From: Acidobacteriota bacterium
GTDB taxonomy: Bacteria; Acidobacteriota; Terriglobia; Terriglobales; SCQP01
Direction of reading: 5' to 3'
Assembly (NCBI GenBank): GCA_027459505.1
Contig: DAIDIE010000041.1
Location: 191,252-255,251 of the forward strand
Length of the DNA: 64,000 bases
Shown: piece by piece, positions 17,941-25,290 of the stretch
Numbering within the stretch: the stretch's first letter is position 1
Layout: every line of letters begins with the position of its first letter
Program-made: the position numbers and the translations under genes
The notes under the pieces: model-generated
Databases searched by the model: none
Told to the model about the DNA's origin: nothing
What the model saw: only the letters and a program-made list of their open reading frames with translations

Positions 17941-18295
17941 GGGTGAATGCTCTTCGCGCACACCGCGTCAGCCGTACTTCTGGCCGCACCCACGATATCC
18001 GCCGGGCTGCGCGGGGGAACTCCGCGAAAGAGCGTCCTCTGACTGCTCTCCGGGTTCAGGGAGGCTCTGCACCCGGAGAGCAGGCGCCGAAATAAATCTG
18101 CGCTGAATGAGTAGACGCTCTATAAACCGCTCAGGATGGCTTTGTGAGGACTCACTTTTGTGTTGTAGAAAAGTTACAAAAGCGCTACATTTCGCCGCGC
18201 CATTGTAACAATGAAGTGACAATGAAGTCGGAATCCAGGCGTAACCCCACGCATCTAAGTTGGCATCGGCGGAATTACCGCCCGGGGTATTACTT
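17941..18295. other. Gap between phage cassette and host genes
   Basis: No convincing gene. It holds the long inverted repeat at 18043-18083 and an AT-richer stretch at about 18110-18240 with several short TTGTAnnA/TTACAA dyads (for example around 18163-18178 and 18204-18210). These could form divergent promoters for the cassette and for the zinc-ribbon gene. No integrase attachment-site duplication was recognised. Confidence 0.4.
18043..18083. repeat. 13-bp inverted repeat upstream of the phage cassette
   Basis: CTGCTCTCCGGGT at 18043-18055 pairs perfectly with ACCCGGAGAGCAG at 18071-18083, with a 15-nt loop. It lies about 100 bp upstream of the first cassette gene on the minus strand. It has no T-run, so it is more likely a leader hairpin or an operator than a terminator. 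Confidence 0.6.
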
Positions 18296-18574
18296 ATGCG
18301 TCAATTGTGTTCGCGCTGTTCCAGCTCTTCGTTCCGGGTGCTGCGGCGGCCGGGCTCTACGTTCTTTCACGTCGGCTGTGCGGCTTGTCATTGCCCGCTG
18401 GTGGACGTCTCCGCGGTGGATGAGACGGTGTGCTTTCGTTACGCGATGCAACTGAGTCCGGATCCGGCGCCAGCCAAGGCGCCGGTGGTTCTGCCCTTTC
18501 CAACCAGTATCAAGATGCCGGCGGCCGCGCACGCGCAAGGTCTCAAAACTCCGGCCTTGCCGTCCTCGCAATAG
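18296..18574 (+). CDS. Small zinc-ribbon protein
   Basis: 92 aa from the ATG at 18296. Two CxxC knuckles (CSRC and CAAC, the second extended by a further Cys, CAACHC) about 24 residues apart form a zinc-ribbon-like module at the N-terminus; the C-terminal half is Pro/Ala-rich and probably disordered. No signal peptide. It lies alone between the phage cassette and the transglutaminase gene. The function is unknown; small zinc-ribbon proteins of this kind are often uncharacterised. Confidence 0.45.
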   Translation: MRQLCSRCSSSSFRVLRRPGSTFFHVGCAACHCPLVDVSAVDETVCFRYAMQLSPDPAPAKAPVVLPFPTSIKMPAAAHAQGLKTPALPSSQ

Positions 18575-18608
18575 AAGGTGTTGCCCGATAGAAGGCGTTG
18601 CCCGTGCG

Positions 18609-18663
18609 GCCCTCCCGCCAGCGGATTGAGCCAGCTTTTGGTTGGCTACTAGCGCGGGAGGGC
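18609..18663. repeat. Nested hairpin between zinc-ribbon gene and tgpA-like gene
   Basis: GCCCTCCCGC (18609-18618) pairs with GCGGGAGGGC (18654-18663), and AGCCA/TGGCT form an inner stem. The right flank, CCTGAAGGCCAGAA then GTGCGAG (about 18671-18694), recurs next to the repeat copy at 48.4 kb, so this may be a degenerate member of the dispersed repeat family. It may also end transcription of the zinc-ribbon gene. Confidence 0.45.
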
Positions 18664-18789
18664 TCGCTACCTCCCTGAAGGCCAGAAGAGTGCGAGCTGC
18701 GCTGCAGTGGAGCTCTTAGATTCTTGGAAGGAAGCCCAGGACTGGCTGCTTTTGCCGCACGGCCGCATCCAGGAGCACTGCGCCTGGGC

Positions 18790-18795
18790 TACACT
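18790..18795 (+). promoter_or_regulatory. Candidate -10 box for leaderless tgpA-like transcript
   Basis: TACACT ends 5 nt before the ATG at 18801, and no ribosome binding site is present. The spacing places the transcription start on or next to the start codon. No good -35 hexamer is visible. Confidence 0.4.
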
Positions 18796-18800
18796 GCCTT

Positions 18801-20981
18801 ATGCGCTCCCTGCTGCAGGGCTATTGCGAGACATTGCTGCTTGTCCTGCTGGCCGGCGGCTTTTTTATGCTGGTGGGCACCGGCCAGATTGGGCTGCCGG
18901 TTACGGTCCTTGGATTTTTGGCTCTAACCACGCGAACCATACTGCTGGTGCGGGGAAATCGCTGGCAGTTGCCGCCCCGCTGGGCGAACGTCGCTACGCT
19001 GGTTTTTCTGGCTCTTCTGCCGCTTGACACCTACTTCATTTCGGGCTCGTTTATCACTGCGCTGGCTCACCTGGTGGTCTGCGCGGCGGTGCTCAAGCTG
19101 TTTTCCACTACCCGCGCCAGAGATTATTTCTACCTCGGCGTGCTGGCATTTTTGGAGGTTCTGGCCGCCACTACCCTGACGGTGAGCAGTAGCTTCCTGC
19201 TTTATTTCGTGCTCTTCGTCGTGCTCAGCATTTGTGTGTTTACCGGCTTCGAAATGTTGCGCGCCGAAAGTGGCGAAAACCTCATCGTTGTCCAGCAGGC
19301 CAGTGCGCGTCGCCTGCGGTTGCGTGGAACGTTGCTGACCACCAGCCTCGCCATGGGAGTCGCGATCGTGGTGCTGGCATCAGCGATCTTTTTCCTGTTG
19401 CCTCGCATGTCGTTCAGCTACTGGTCACCCCTGCACAACGGGACGGCCATTACGGGCTTTTCCGACCAGGTGCAATTGGGCGAGATCGGAACCCTGCAGC
19501 AAAGCGATCAGATTGTCATGCATGTCAAGGTGCTGAGCGCGTCCGCAAGCATCAACGATCTGCTGTGGAACGGGCGCGTATTGACCAGTTTTGATGGACA
19601 CTCCTGGTCGGATTCCTTCCCTCTGCGACTGCTGCCGCTACAAGAAAGGGGCAACTGGTTTCGTGCCCTGCCTTCTCCGTCCAAGCCGCATTCCTATTTC
19701 CGGTATCAGGCGGTTTTGGAGCCCGCCGCCAGCGATGTTCTTTTTATCCCGCCTCGTCTGCTGGGAATCACCGCAAAAGTGCGCGAACTCGGCAGCGATC
19801 GTGGGGGAACACTGCAAGTCCTTGCGCCCCCCGATGCCCCATTGCTCTACAGCGGAATGTCGGATTTGTACGCCCCGCCCGATTCTGTGCTGCGCAAGGC
19901 AATAGCTCAAATCACCTCGGCATCCCTGCATCTCGCTCCGGTTTATTGGCAAGTGCCTCCAGGACTCGATCCACGGATTCAGCGGCTGGCTTTGCGCATT
20001 ACCGCCTCACATCATTCCGAAATCGGAAAGATGCGCGCCTTGCAGGATTACCTCAAAACCCATTATCGCTACACCCTCAATCTGCGCGAGAGTGGACCCG
20101 ACCCGCTTGCCGACTTCCTGTTCCGTGTCAAAGCCGGACATTGTGAGTACTTTGCCTCGGCGTTGGCCATCATGGGCCGCATGCTGGGAATTCCCACCCG
20201 CGTCGTGAATGGCTTTCGAACAGGACAATTGAACCGCCTGACCGGACAATACGTCTTCCGCGGCCGCGATGCTCATTCCTGGGTACAGGCCTATTTCCGT
20301 ATGCCTACTGGGACGGGCTATTGGATTGCCTTTGATCCCACCGCCGCCGACAGCGCCTATGCCGATACCGGCTGGTCGCGCTTGCAAATGTGGCTGGATG
20401 CCGCCAATACCTTTTGGCGCGAGTGGGTGGTCAACTACGACTTCGGCCACCAAGTGCGTTTGGCGCACCGCACGCACCGTAGTCTGCGCCGCAACCTTGG
20501 CGAACTGTTCTCTTCCGTGCTGCAATGGCCGCGAAGCTTCAAAACCAAGCTGAGTTTCGGGGCGGAGCGGTTGCGCAAGGGTGCTCGATCCGCGCTGAGT
20601 CACGAGACCACCTTTCTGCTGGTGGGGTTGGGAGCCGTGCTGCTTCTCCTCGGAAGCCTCTGGCGCATGCGGCACAGACCTCCCGAACTCGAGCAACAGC
20701 CCCTCTCGCGTGTGGCGCGCCAGGCGCGCCACTCTTACCGTCAACTGCAGGCGAACCTCGCTTCCGCCGACTTTGTTCGAGCGCCCAGTGACACGGGCGA
20801 CGAGCTGCTGGCGCACCTGCCCTCGGGTGAACTTTACGATTCTGTGCGTGCTTTCCTGGCGCGTTACGAACTGCTGCGCTTTGCTCCCAACTCGCCACTG
20901 AGTGATGCCTCGCTCAGACCCGAATTGCGGCGCGTTCAGGACGCTCTCAAGCGTCTGCCCAGGGGGCGGCAAGCCACCTGA
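18801..20981 (+). CDS. TgpA-like transmembrane transglutaminase-like protein
   Basis: 726 aa. The N-terminal half has six or more hydrophobic helices to about residue 205 (DUF3488-type membrane region). A transglutaminase-like domain follows with the catalytic Cys in AGHCEYFASALAIMGRM (about 447), His in DAHSWVQAYF (about 491) and Asp in IAFDPT (about 511). A further hydrophobic helix (LLVGLGAVLLLLGSLW) lies near residue 610, followed by a cytoplasmic C-terminal DUF4129-like tail. Members of this family are periplasm-facing, and TgpA is required for viability in Pseudomonas; the substrate is not known. In many bacteria it is next to a DUF58 protein and a MoxR ATPase; those are absent here. 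Confidence 0.85.
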   Translation: MRSLLQGYCETLLLVLLAGGFFMLVGTGQIGLPVTVLGFLALTTRTILLVRGNRWQLPPRWANVATLVFLALLPLDTYFISGSFITALAHLVVCAAVLKLFSTTRARDYFYLGVLAFLEVLAATTLTVSSSFLLYFVLFVVLSICVFTGFEMLRAESGENLIVVQQASARRLRLRGTLLTTSLAMGVAIVVLASAIFFLLPRMSFSYWSPLHNGTAITGFSDQVQLGEIGTLQQSDQIVMHVKVLSASASINDLLWNGRVLTSFDGHSWSDSFPLRLLPLQERGNWFRALPSPSKPHSYFRYQAVLEPAASDVLFIPPRLLGITAKVRELGSDRGGTLQVLAPPDAPLLYSGMSDLYAPPDSVLRKAIAQITSASLHLAPVYWQVPPGLDPRIQRLALRITASHHSEIGKMRALQDYLKTHYRYTLNLRESGPDPLADFLFRVKAGHCEYFASALAIMGRMLGIPTRVVNGFRTGQLNRLTGQYVFRGRDAHSWVQAYFRMPTGTGYWIAFDPTAADSAYADTGWSRLQMWLDAANTFWREWVVNYDFGHQVRLAHRTHRSLRRNLGELFSSVLQWPRSFKTKLSFGAERLRKGARSALSHETTFLLVGLGAVLLLLGSLWRMRHRPPELEQQPLSRVARQARHSYRQLQANLASADFVRAPSDTGDELLAHLPSGELYDSVRAFLARYELLRFAPNSPLSDASLRPELRRVQDALKRLPRGRQAT

Positions 20982-21006
20982 CGCAGCCAGCCTGGAACCT
21001 GTGCCT

Positions 21007-21528
21007 TCAGGCTTTCAGCAGGGCTACCCCGCAGATCACTAGTCCCGCCGCACTGGCCACAAACGAGCTTCTCCAAAAGAGAGGTATTTCCGTTAGTAGC
21101 GAAATGGAGCAGAGAACGATGGCGACCTCGAAGGCAATTTCTCCCAGATCAAACAATGTGCTCTGGTGACTTGCGGTGCGCGTTTCCCCTTCCAGTTTGC
21201 GCGCCTCCATCTGCACCGCTCCCGCTCCCGTCTTTTCTTTCCGCGCTAAGCCCTGCAGTTTGTTGACTAGCGAGCGCGCCTGAGCTCCGCTCAGGGCGGC
21301 CATTTCCGCGTCTGCCGTGTATATGTGAGAGCGAATGTTCTTGGCTTGGTAGTACGACCATTGGTCCGCCGCCCGCGTCTGCAGCAAAACTTCTTCAGTC
21401 GTGGAGCGATGGGCCAGCATGGTGGCTACTGCAAGAAGTACGGCAGTGATGGCCATGGTCAGGCCGATTCTCTTTTCACCGCGCTCCCTGGATCGTTCCG
21501 AAAGTTCTTTCAACTCGTCTGCTTCCAT
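21007..21528 (-). CDS. DUF4337-type membrane protein
   Basis: 173 aa from the ATG at 21528; the longer frame adds 20 residues without support. A cytoplasmic Glu/Arg-rich N-terminus is followed by a helix at about 25-40 (GLTMAITAVLLAVATMLA), a soluble helical section (ADQWSYYQAKNIRSHIYT, matching the DUF4337 core), and two hydrophobic helices at the C-terminus. Function unknown. A TACACT box lies 7 nt before the ATG. It is convergent with tgpA and downstream of the Clp-like gene, separated from it by a terminator. Confidence 0.7.
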   Translation of the reverse strand: MEADELKELSERSRERGEKRIGLTMAITAVLLAVATMLAHRSTTEEVLLQTRAADQWSYYQAKNIRSHIYTADAEMAALSGAQARSLVNKLQGLARKEKTGAGAVQMEARKLEGETRTASHQSTLFDLGEIAFEVAIVLCSISLLTEIPLFWRSSFVASAAGLVICGVALLKA

Positions 21529-21535
21529 GCGCTCC

Positions 21536-21541
21536 AGTGTA
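21536..21541 (-). promoter_or_regulatory. Candidate -10 box for leaderless DUF4337 transcript
   Basis: TACACT on the minus strand, 7 nt before the ATG at 21528. The intervening GGAGCGC could instead be read as a closely spaced ribosome binding site. Confidence 0.3.
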
Positions 21542-21593
21542 AGCCAGCCTTCGGTGCTCTGTCTCTGCGCCAAGCGGGCGAGGAGCAACGGCT

Positions 21594-21634
21594 AAAAACG
21601 ACGCCCCCGGCCGAATCGGTCTCGACCGGGGGCG
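21594..21634 (-). terminator. Rho-independent terminator after the Clp-like gene
   Basis: 9-bp GC-only stem (CGCCCCCGG at 21602-21610 with CCGGGGGCG at 21626-21634), followed on the minus strand by TCGTTTTT. It lies 31 nt after the stop of the Clp-type gene. Confidence 0.75.
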
Positions 21635-21664
21635 ATTACAGCATTGTGGAAATCCCCTGCGGAA

Positions 21665-22804
21665 TTACTTGGCATCAAAGGCAATCGGGAATTCAATCCG
21701 CCGCGCGCTACGCGCATTTCGGGCCGGCGCCGGCTCTGTGTTGCGCTCCCGAAGCATTGGACTGAGAACTCCCTCCGCTTCTCGTGTAAAGACCACTTTG
21801 CCCTGGCTGTCCAGATCGACCCGCACCAGGTCGCCGACTCGAACCTGGCCAGTCCCCATCAGTTTGGCCAACGGGAAGACAAGATTGCGCTCAATCGCCC
21901 GCTTCAGGTGACGCGCGCCATACTTGGGATCGTAGCCCTCCTGAATGAGGAAGCGCTTCAGATCTTTGGTGCAGTTGAACAGGAAAGGATTTGGCCCACT
22001 CGCCACTAGTATTCGCTGCTGCACAATACCCAGTTCGATGTCGAGTATCGCCTCCAAATCCTCCTCCCGCAGAGTCCGGAAAACTACGCTCTTATCGATG
22101 CGGTTCATGAACTCCGGAGAGAACTTCCGGCGCGCCGCCTCAACTGCTACCTTGTCGATTTTGCGGTCCAAGCGCTGCCCAACCACCTGCGTGCCGCCGG
22201 CAAAACCCGGTCCGCCGTTGATCATTCCGCTCATTTCCGCAGCGCCCACGTTGCTGGTCATGAAAATAATGGTCTGCGAAAAATCCACGCGGCGATTGTC
22301 CCCCAGCGTGAGGGTTGCTTTGTCCAGAATGCCCAGAAGCAGCTGCCAGAGCGCGTCCGACGCCTTTTCGATCTCATCGAACAGGACCAGCGACAGTCGC
22401 ACCCGCTCGGTGTGCCATTGATTCAGCGCTTCCTGCGTCAGCAAGGGATGGGTTTCGCGGTGGCCCAGGTACCCGGGAGGTGAACCGATCAGCTTGGCAA
22501 TCTCATGGCTGTGCTGAAACTCGGCACAGTCGACCTTGATCATGGCCCGGGCGTCGCCAAACAGCGTCTCCGCCATCGCTTCCACCACGCGCGTCTTTCC
22601 GGTTCCAGTTGGGCCTAAGAACAGCAGGTTGGCAATTGGCCGCCCAGGCGGATGCAGCCCAGCCAAAAACGTTTGGTAGAGTTCGGAAACGGCCTGCAAC
22701 GCCGCTTCCTGTCCGACAATTTTCCGCCGCAGTGCCTCATCAAAATCGCGGGCTTCTTCACTGCGCCGGGTGGGATCCAGGCTTTCGCGAATCGCGCTTC
22801 TCAT
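21665..22804 (-). CDS. Single-ring ClpA/ClpB-like AAA+ ATPase
   Basis: 379 aa from the ATG at 22804. It has one AAA-2 module: Walker A GPTGTGKT (residues 64-71), Walker B LVLFDEIEKA, a sensor-1 region TSNVGAAEM, then the arginine-finger region FSPEFMNRIDK and the Clp D2-small domain with GYDPKYGARHLKRAIE. The N-domain and first ATPase ring of ClpA/B (about 750-860 aa) are missing, and there is no ClpP-loop tripeptide evident. It is therefore a stand-alone D2-like unfoldase. The aromatic pore-loop GYLG is present (SPPGYLGHRE). Partner proteins are unknown. A good terminator follows. Confidence 0.8.
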   Translation of the reverse strand: MRSAIRESLDPTRRSEEARDFDEALRRKIVGQEAALQAVSELYQTFLAGLHPPGRPIANLLFLGPTGTGKTRVVEAMAETLFGDARAMIKVDCAEFQHSHEIAKLIGSPPGYLGHRETHPLLTQEALNQWHTERVRLSLVLFDEIEKASDALWQLLLGILDKATLTLGDNRRVDFSQTIIFMTSNVGAAEMSGMINGGPGFAGGTQVVGQRLDRKIDKVAVEAARRKFSPEFMNRIDKSVVFRTLREEDLEAILDIELGIVQQRILVASGPNPFLFNCTKDLKRFLIQEGYDPKYGARHLKRAIERNLVFPLAKLMGTGQVRVGDLVRVDLDSQGKVVFTREAEGVLSPMLRERNTEPAPARNARSARRIEFPIAFDAK

Positions 22805-23069
22805 GACCACCCACTTGTGAGCACGGCCGCTTAACTGGCCGACCGTGGAAATTACTACCCGTTGCAAGTGCGAAGCCCCTCGCGTCTGACCAACGTCCCG
22901 GAATCTGGATGAACGCTGCCGTCACTCAGGTCCGTAGATGGAAAACGCCGGAAACTGTGCCGCCGCGCGAGCGGGCAAGGGCACAGCTCCGGCGCGAAAT
23001 AATACAACATCGAACTCGGGGCCATGAACCTGGAGCGTGCTGCCCATGCTGGCAGGCACGTCCCCTGCT

Positions 23070-23519
23070 CTAGTCGCCGTGATTGGTCTGCTGCACACTC
23101 TCAGCCGCCGACGCGGACTCGGGCGGCTTGCTGGCCCAACTACTGAGCTTGTCGTCCAAGGCACTCCGTAGCGTGCGCAGCTCCTGCAGCAGTTCGTTGA
23201 ACACCTCGCCGCCCTGGGCGGCAATGCTGTTCAAATCCAGCTCCTTGAGATCCAGCACCAGCGTTCGCAGTGAACGTGTCAACTGCTGCGCGCCTTCCGC
23301 TGTCCCAAAGGGGGAGGTAAAGCTCTCTGCCGCTCTACCCCGTACGGCGTGCCAGTCAATTTGAAGATCCGGATGCGACTGTTGTACTTGTCGCACCACC
23401 TCTTCGCTGACGCGCGGCCGGTTCCCCAAGCACGCCAGATGGACTTGGCGTACCCTCCCGTCCTCGCGAACGTTGTGAACCAGGTAGTAGGATTTCCCCT
23501 TCTTGCGGACAAACGCCAT
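23070..23519 (-). CDS. Uncharacterised 149-aa protein, leader-controlled
   Basis: 149 aa with a good AAGGAG ribosome binding site. The N-terminus (MAFVRKKGKSYYLVHNVRED) resembles the beta-strand start of some IS1634-type transposases, where a similar segment precedes the catalytic domain, but here the protein ends after a helical coiled-coil-like region (LDLKELDLNSIAAQGGEVFN) and has no catalytic domain. It could be a stand-alone DNA-binding module or a decayed transposase relative. The leader contains a strongly folded RNA candidate (23549-23694), which suggests post-transcriptional control. Confidence 0.55.
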   Translation of the reverse strand: MAFVRKKGKSYYLVHNVREDGRVRQVHLACLGNRPRVSEEVVRQVQQSHPDLQIDWHAVRGRAAESFTSPFGTAEGAQQLTRSLRTLVLDLKELDLNSIAAQGGEVFNELLQELRTLRSALDDKLSSWASKPPESASAAESVQQTNHGD

Positions 23520-23548
23520 ACGGCGCTCCTTGTATCGAGAGATCGATA

Positions 23549-23694
23549 TGGTTCAGGCGGGGCGGTCGCAAAGTGGTGCTTTCCGTCCCACCACGTTGGA
23601 TGGTCTCAAGCGGCCCTCAGGTTGTCCTTGACTTTCGGCCCCCCATATTCCTGAGGGCCTGCTCGCCTACTCCACTACGGACGCGCCTGAACCA
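23549..23694 (-). ncRNA. Structured leader RNA candidate (riboswitch-like), unassigned
   Basis: On the minus strand, an 11-bp closing helix (TGGTTCAGGCG from 23694-23684 with CGCCTGAACCA at 23559-23549) encloses two hairpins. One is a 10-bp helix (GGCCCTCAGG/CCTGAGGGCC, 23650-23659 with 23612-23621). The other is a 6-bp helix (GTGGTG/CACCAC, 23589-23594 with 23573-23578). The loop of the latter contains GGACG, which can pair with CGTCC just inside the closing helix (23683-23679), a possible pseudoknot. A small hairpin and then the AAGGAG ribosome binding site of the 149-aa gene follow within 30 nt. All helices are read directly from the sequence; the function is inferred. The strand could be the opposite one, upstream of the DUF4015 gene. 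Confidence 0.5.
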
Positions 23695-23699
23695 CCTCC

Positions 23700-23890
23700 T
23701 ACCCTCTGTTTCGCCTAGGGCGCTGGGTACTTAGGGGCAGCCGCCCTTCCGCACCCCCCAACGGGCAACTCTTCTGCGCCGTGCCTCAGCGTCACACTTG
23801 GGCTGCTACCGCAGCCTGCCGCCACTACTCCCGCCCAGCCGGATCGCCTTGCACCCCTAAGGCAAGTTCCTGTTCTTCTACTACTCACCT
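23700..23890. other. GC-rich gene-free stretch with further short stems
   Basis: No gene is supported between the leader RNA candidate and the DUF4015 gene. On the minus strand several short hairpins are visible, including GGCTGC-GGTA-GCAGCC near 23810 and GCCTT/AAGGC near 23860. These may extend the leader RNA to about 340 nt or form a separate RNA. Confidence 0.3.
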
Positions 23891-23948
23891 TGTGCTAGAT
23901 TCAAGAACGCGCTTCAACTCCCGCGTTGCTTTTCAGCCATATACCGCC

Positions 23949-25133
23949 GTGCACAACAAGATTTTCAGCTCCCGTTTCACCCAGAAGTGCCTGGTGCTTC
24001 TGTTGGCCCTGGCCGTTTGCCCTGCTTTCGGAGTGGCACAAGCCCCCGGCGGGCGCATCCCCACCCCCAGAAATGCCGAGATTCGTGCCCTCTACTTCAC
24101 CGGCCTCATGGCCGGCAGCCCCAACGGAAAGAAGATTGCCCTGCACTGGCGCGCAACCGGCGGCAACGCGATCGTCTTTGACATCAAGGATTCCGATGGC
24201 ATTGTCAGCTTTGCTTCCAAACAGCCCTTAGCCGGCGTTGGTAAGCACCCTTACATCCACGACCTGCCCGCCTGGATCCTCTGGCTGCATCAGCACGGCC
24301 TCTACGCTATCGCTCGCGTCGCGTGCTTTAAGGATTCGCGTCTCGTAAAAGCGCATCCCGAGTTGGCGGTCCACTCCAAAGAGGGCCGCCTTTGGATTGA
24401 GCACAAGGCGCCCGCCTGGCTTGATCCATCCCTGCCCGCCGTTCAGCAGTACAACATCAATCTCGCCAAAGAAGTTGCCGCCATGGGCGTGGATGAAATT
24501 CAATTTGACTACATCCGCTTTCCCACCGAAGGCAATCAGAAAGACACGGTCTTCTACTTCCAGAAGGCCGACCCTTCCGCGACTCGCGCCGATATCATCA
24601 GCAGCTTCCTCTACCATGCCCAGAAGGCACTCCGCCCCAGCGGAGTCCATATATCCATTGATGTCTTTGGTGTGATGGCCTGGTATCGCAATGTCGACCT
24701 CAACGCCACCGGGCAGGATATTGTCTCGCTCGCCTATTTTTGCGATGCTGTCTCCCCCATGATTTACCCATCCCATTTCTTCAATTTCGACGGCTACAAA
24801 GATCCCGGCGACGCACCAGCCCATTTTATTGGCGCCGCCATGGACCGTTTTAGCGCTCAATTGCAGGACACTGGGGTGGTCATTCGTCCCTGGCTGCAGG
24901 CTTTCGCGTGGAGAGCCAAGACGTTCAGCCCCAACTACATCCGCATCCAGGTGCAGACGGCCCGTCAGAAAAACGGCAACGGCTTCCTGCTTTGGAACGC
25001 CGGCAACAAGTATCAGGTGGCGGAAGAGGCCATGCCCACCATGATGGCCAAACCCGGAGCCTACTTTCAGGGGGGCTACATCTACCCGGTGGCCTCCACC
25101 GCTTTGGCCAGCGTCCAGCCGCCGAAGCGCTAA
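23949..25133 (+). CDS. DUF4015 putative glycoside hydrolase, secreted
   Basis: 394 aa from a GTG at 23949; this start gives a clean signal peptide (CLVLLLALAVCPAFGVAQA), while the longer frame reaches into the RNA region. The rest matches the putative glycosyl hydrolase TIM-barrel of DUF4015: NAIVFDIKDSDG, an inward strand GVDEIQFDYIRFPTEG with candidate Asp residues, HISIDVFGVMAW and DAVSPMIYPSHFF. Family members are predicted extracellular or periplasmic polysaccharide-active enzymes without established substrate. A strong terminator follows, so it is monocistronic. Confidence 0.8.
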   Translation: MHNKIFSSRFTQKCLVLLLALAVCPAFGVAQAPGGRIPTPRNAEIRALYFTGLMAGSPNGKKIALHWRATGGNAIVFDIKDSDGIVSFASKQPLAGVGKHPYIHDLPAWILWLHQHGLYAIARVACFKDSRLVKAHPELAVHSKEGRLWIEHKAPAWLDPSLPAVQQYNINLAKEVAAMGVDEIQFDYIRFPTEGNQKDTVFYFQKADPSATRADIISSFLYHAQKALRPSGVHISIDVFGVMAWYRNVDLNATGQDIVSLAYFCDAVSPMIYPSHFFNFDGYKDPGDAPAHFIGAAMDRFSAQLQDTGVVIRPWLQAFAWRAKTFSPNYIRIQVQTARQKNGNGFLLWNAGNKYQVAEEAMPTMMAKPGAYFQGGYIYPVASTALASVQPPKR

Positions 25134-25158
25134 CGCGCAACCTGGAAAAGTTTGGTTG

Positions 25159-25197
25159 AAGGGCTGCTCTTGTGTGACGGCAAGGGCAGCCCTTTTT
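25159..25197 (+). terminator. Rho-independent terminator after DUF4015 gene
   Basis: AAGGGCTGC (25159-25167) pairs with GCAGCCCTT (25186-25194), and a five-T run at 25193-25197 follows. 25 nt after the stop codon. Confidence 0.85.
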
Positions 25198-25290
25198 CTT
25201 CCCCTTACCGAAAAGGATCGAGTGACCGCTCGTTCAGCTACAGAGCCGCCCGCTTCGCTATACTCCAGATGAGCGTCGGGAGAGTGCTGC

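Noticed and set aside
17968-18222. Gene at the right end of the phage cassette (84 codons, minus strand)
   Set aside because: It runs over the strong 13-bp inverted repeat and the AT-rich promoter-like stretch and has no ribosome binding site.
22922-23047. Small gene of about 41 codons downstream of the 149-aa gene
   Set aside because: The frame is open but has no ribosome binding site at the ATG and no recognisable feature; left out as unsupported.
23540-23700. c-di-GMP-I riboswitch
   Set aside because: The piece GGGACGGAAAGC is close to the GGGACGCAAAGC core of that class, but the second conserved helix and the tetraloop receptor are absent and the closing helix is different.
23540-23890. 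RNase P RNA or tmRNA
   Set aside because: Length would fit, but the universally conserved RNase P blocks (GAGGAAAGTCC and its partner) and the tmRNA tRNA-like ends and tag frame were not found on either strand.
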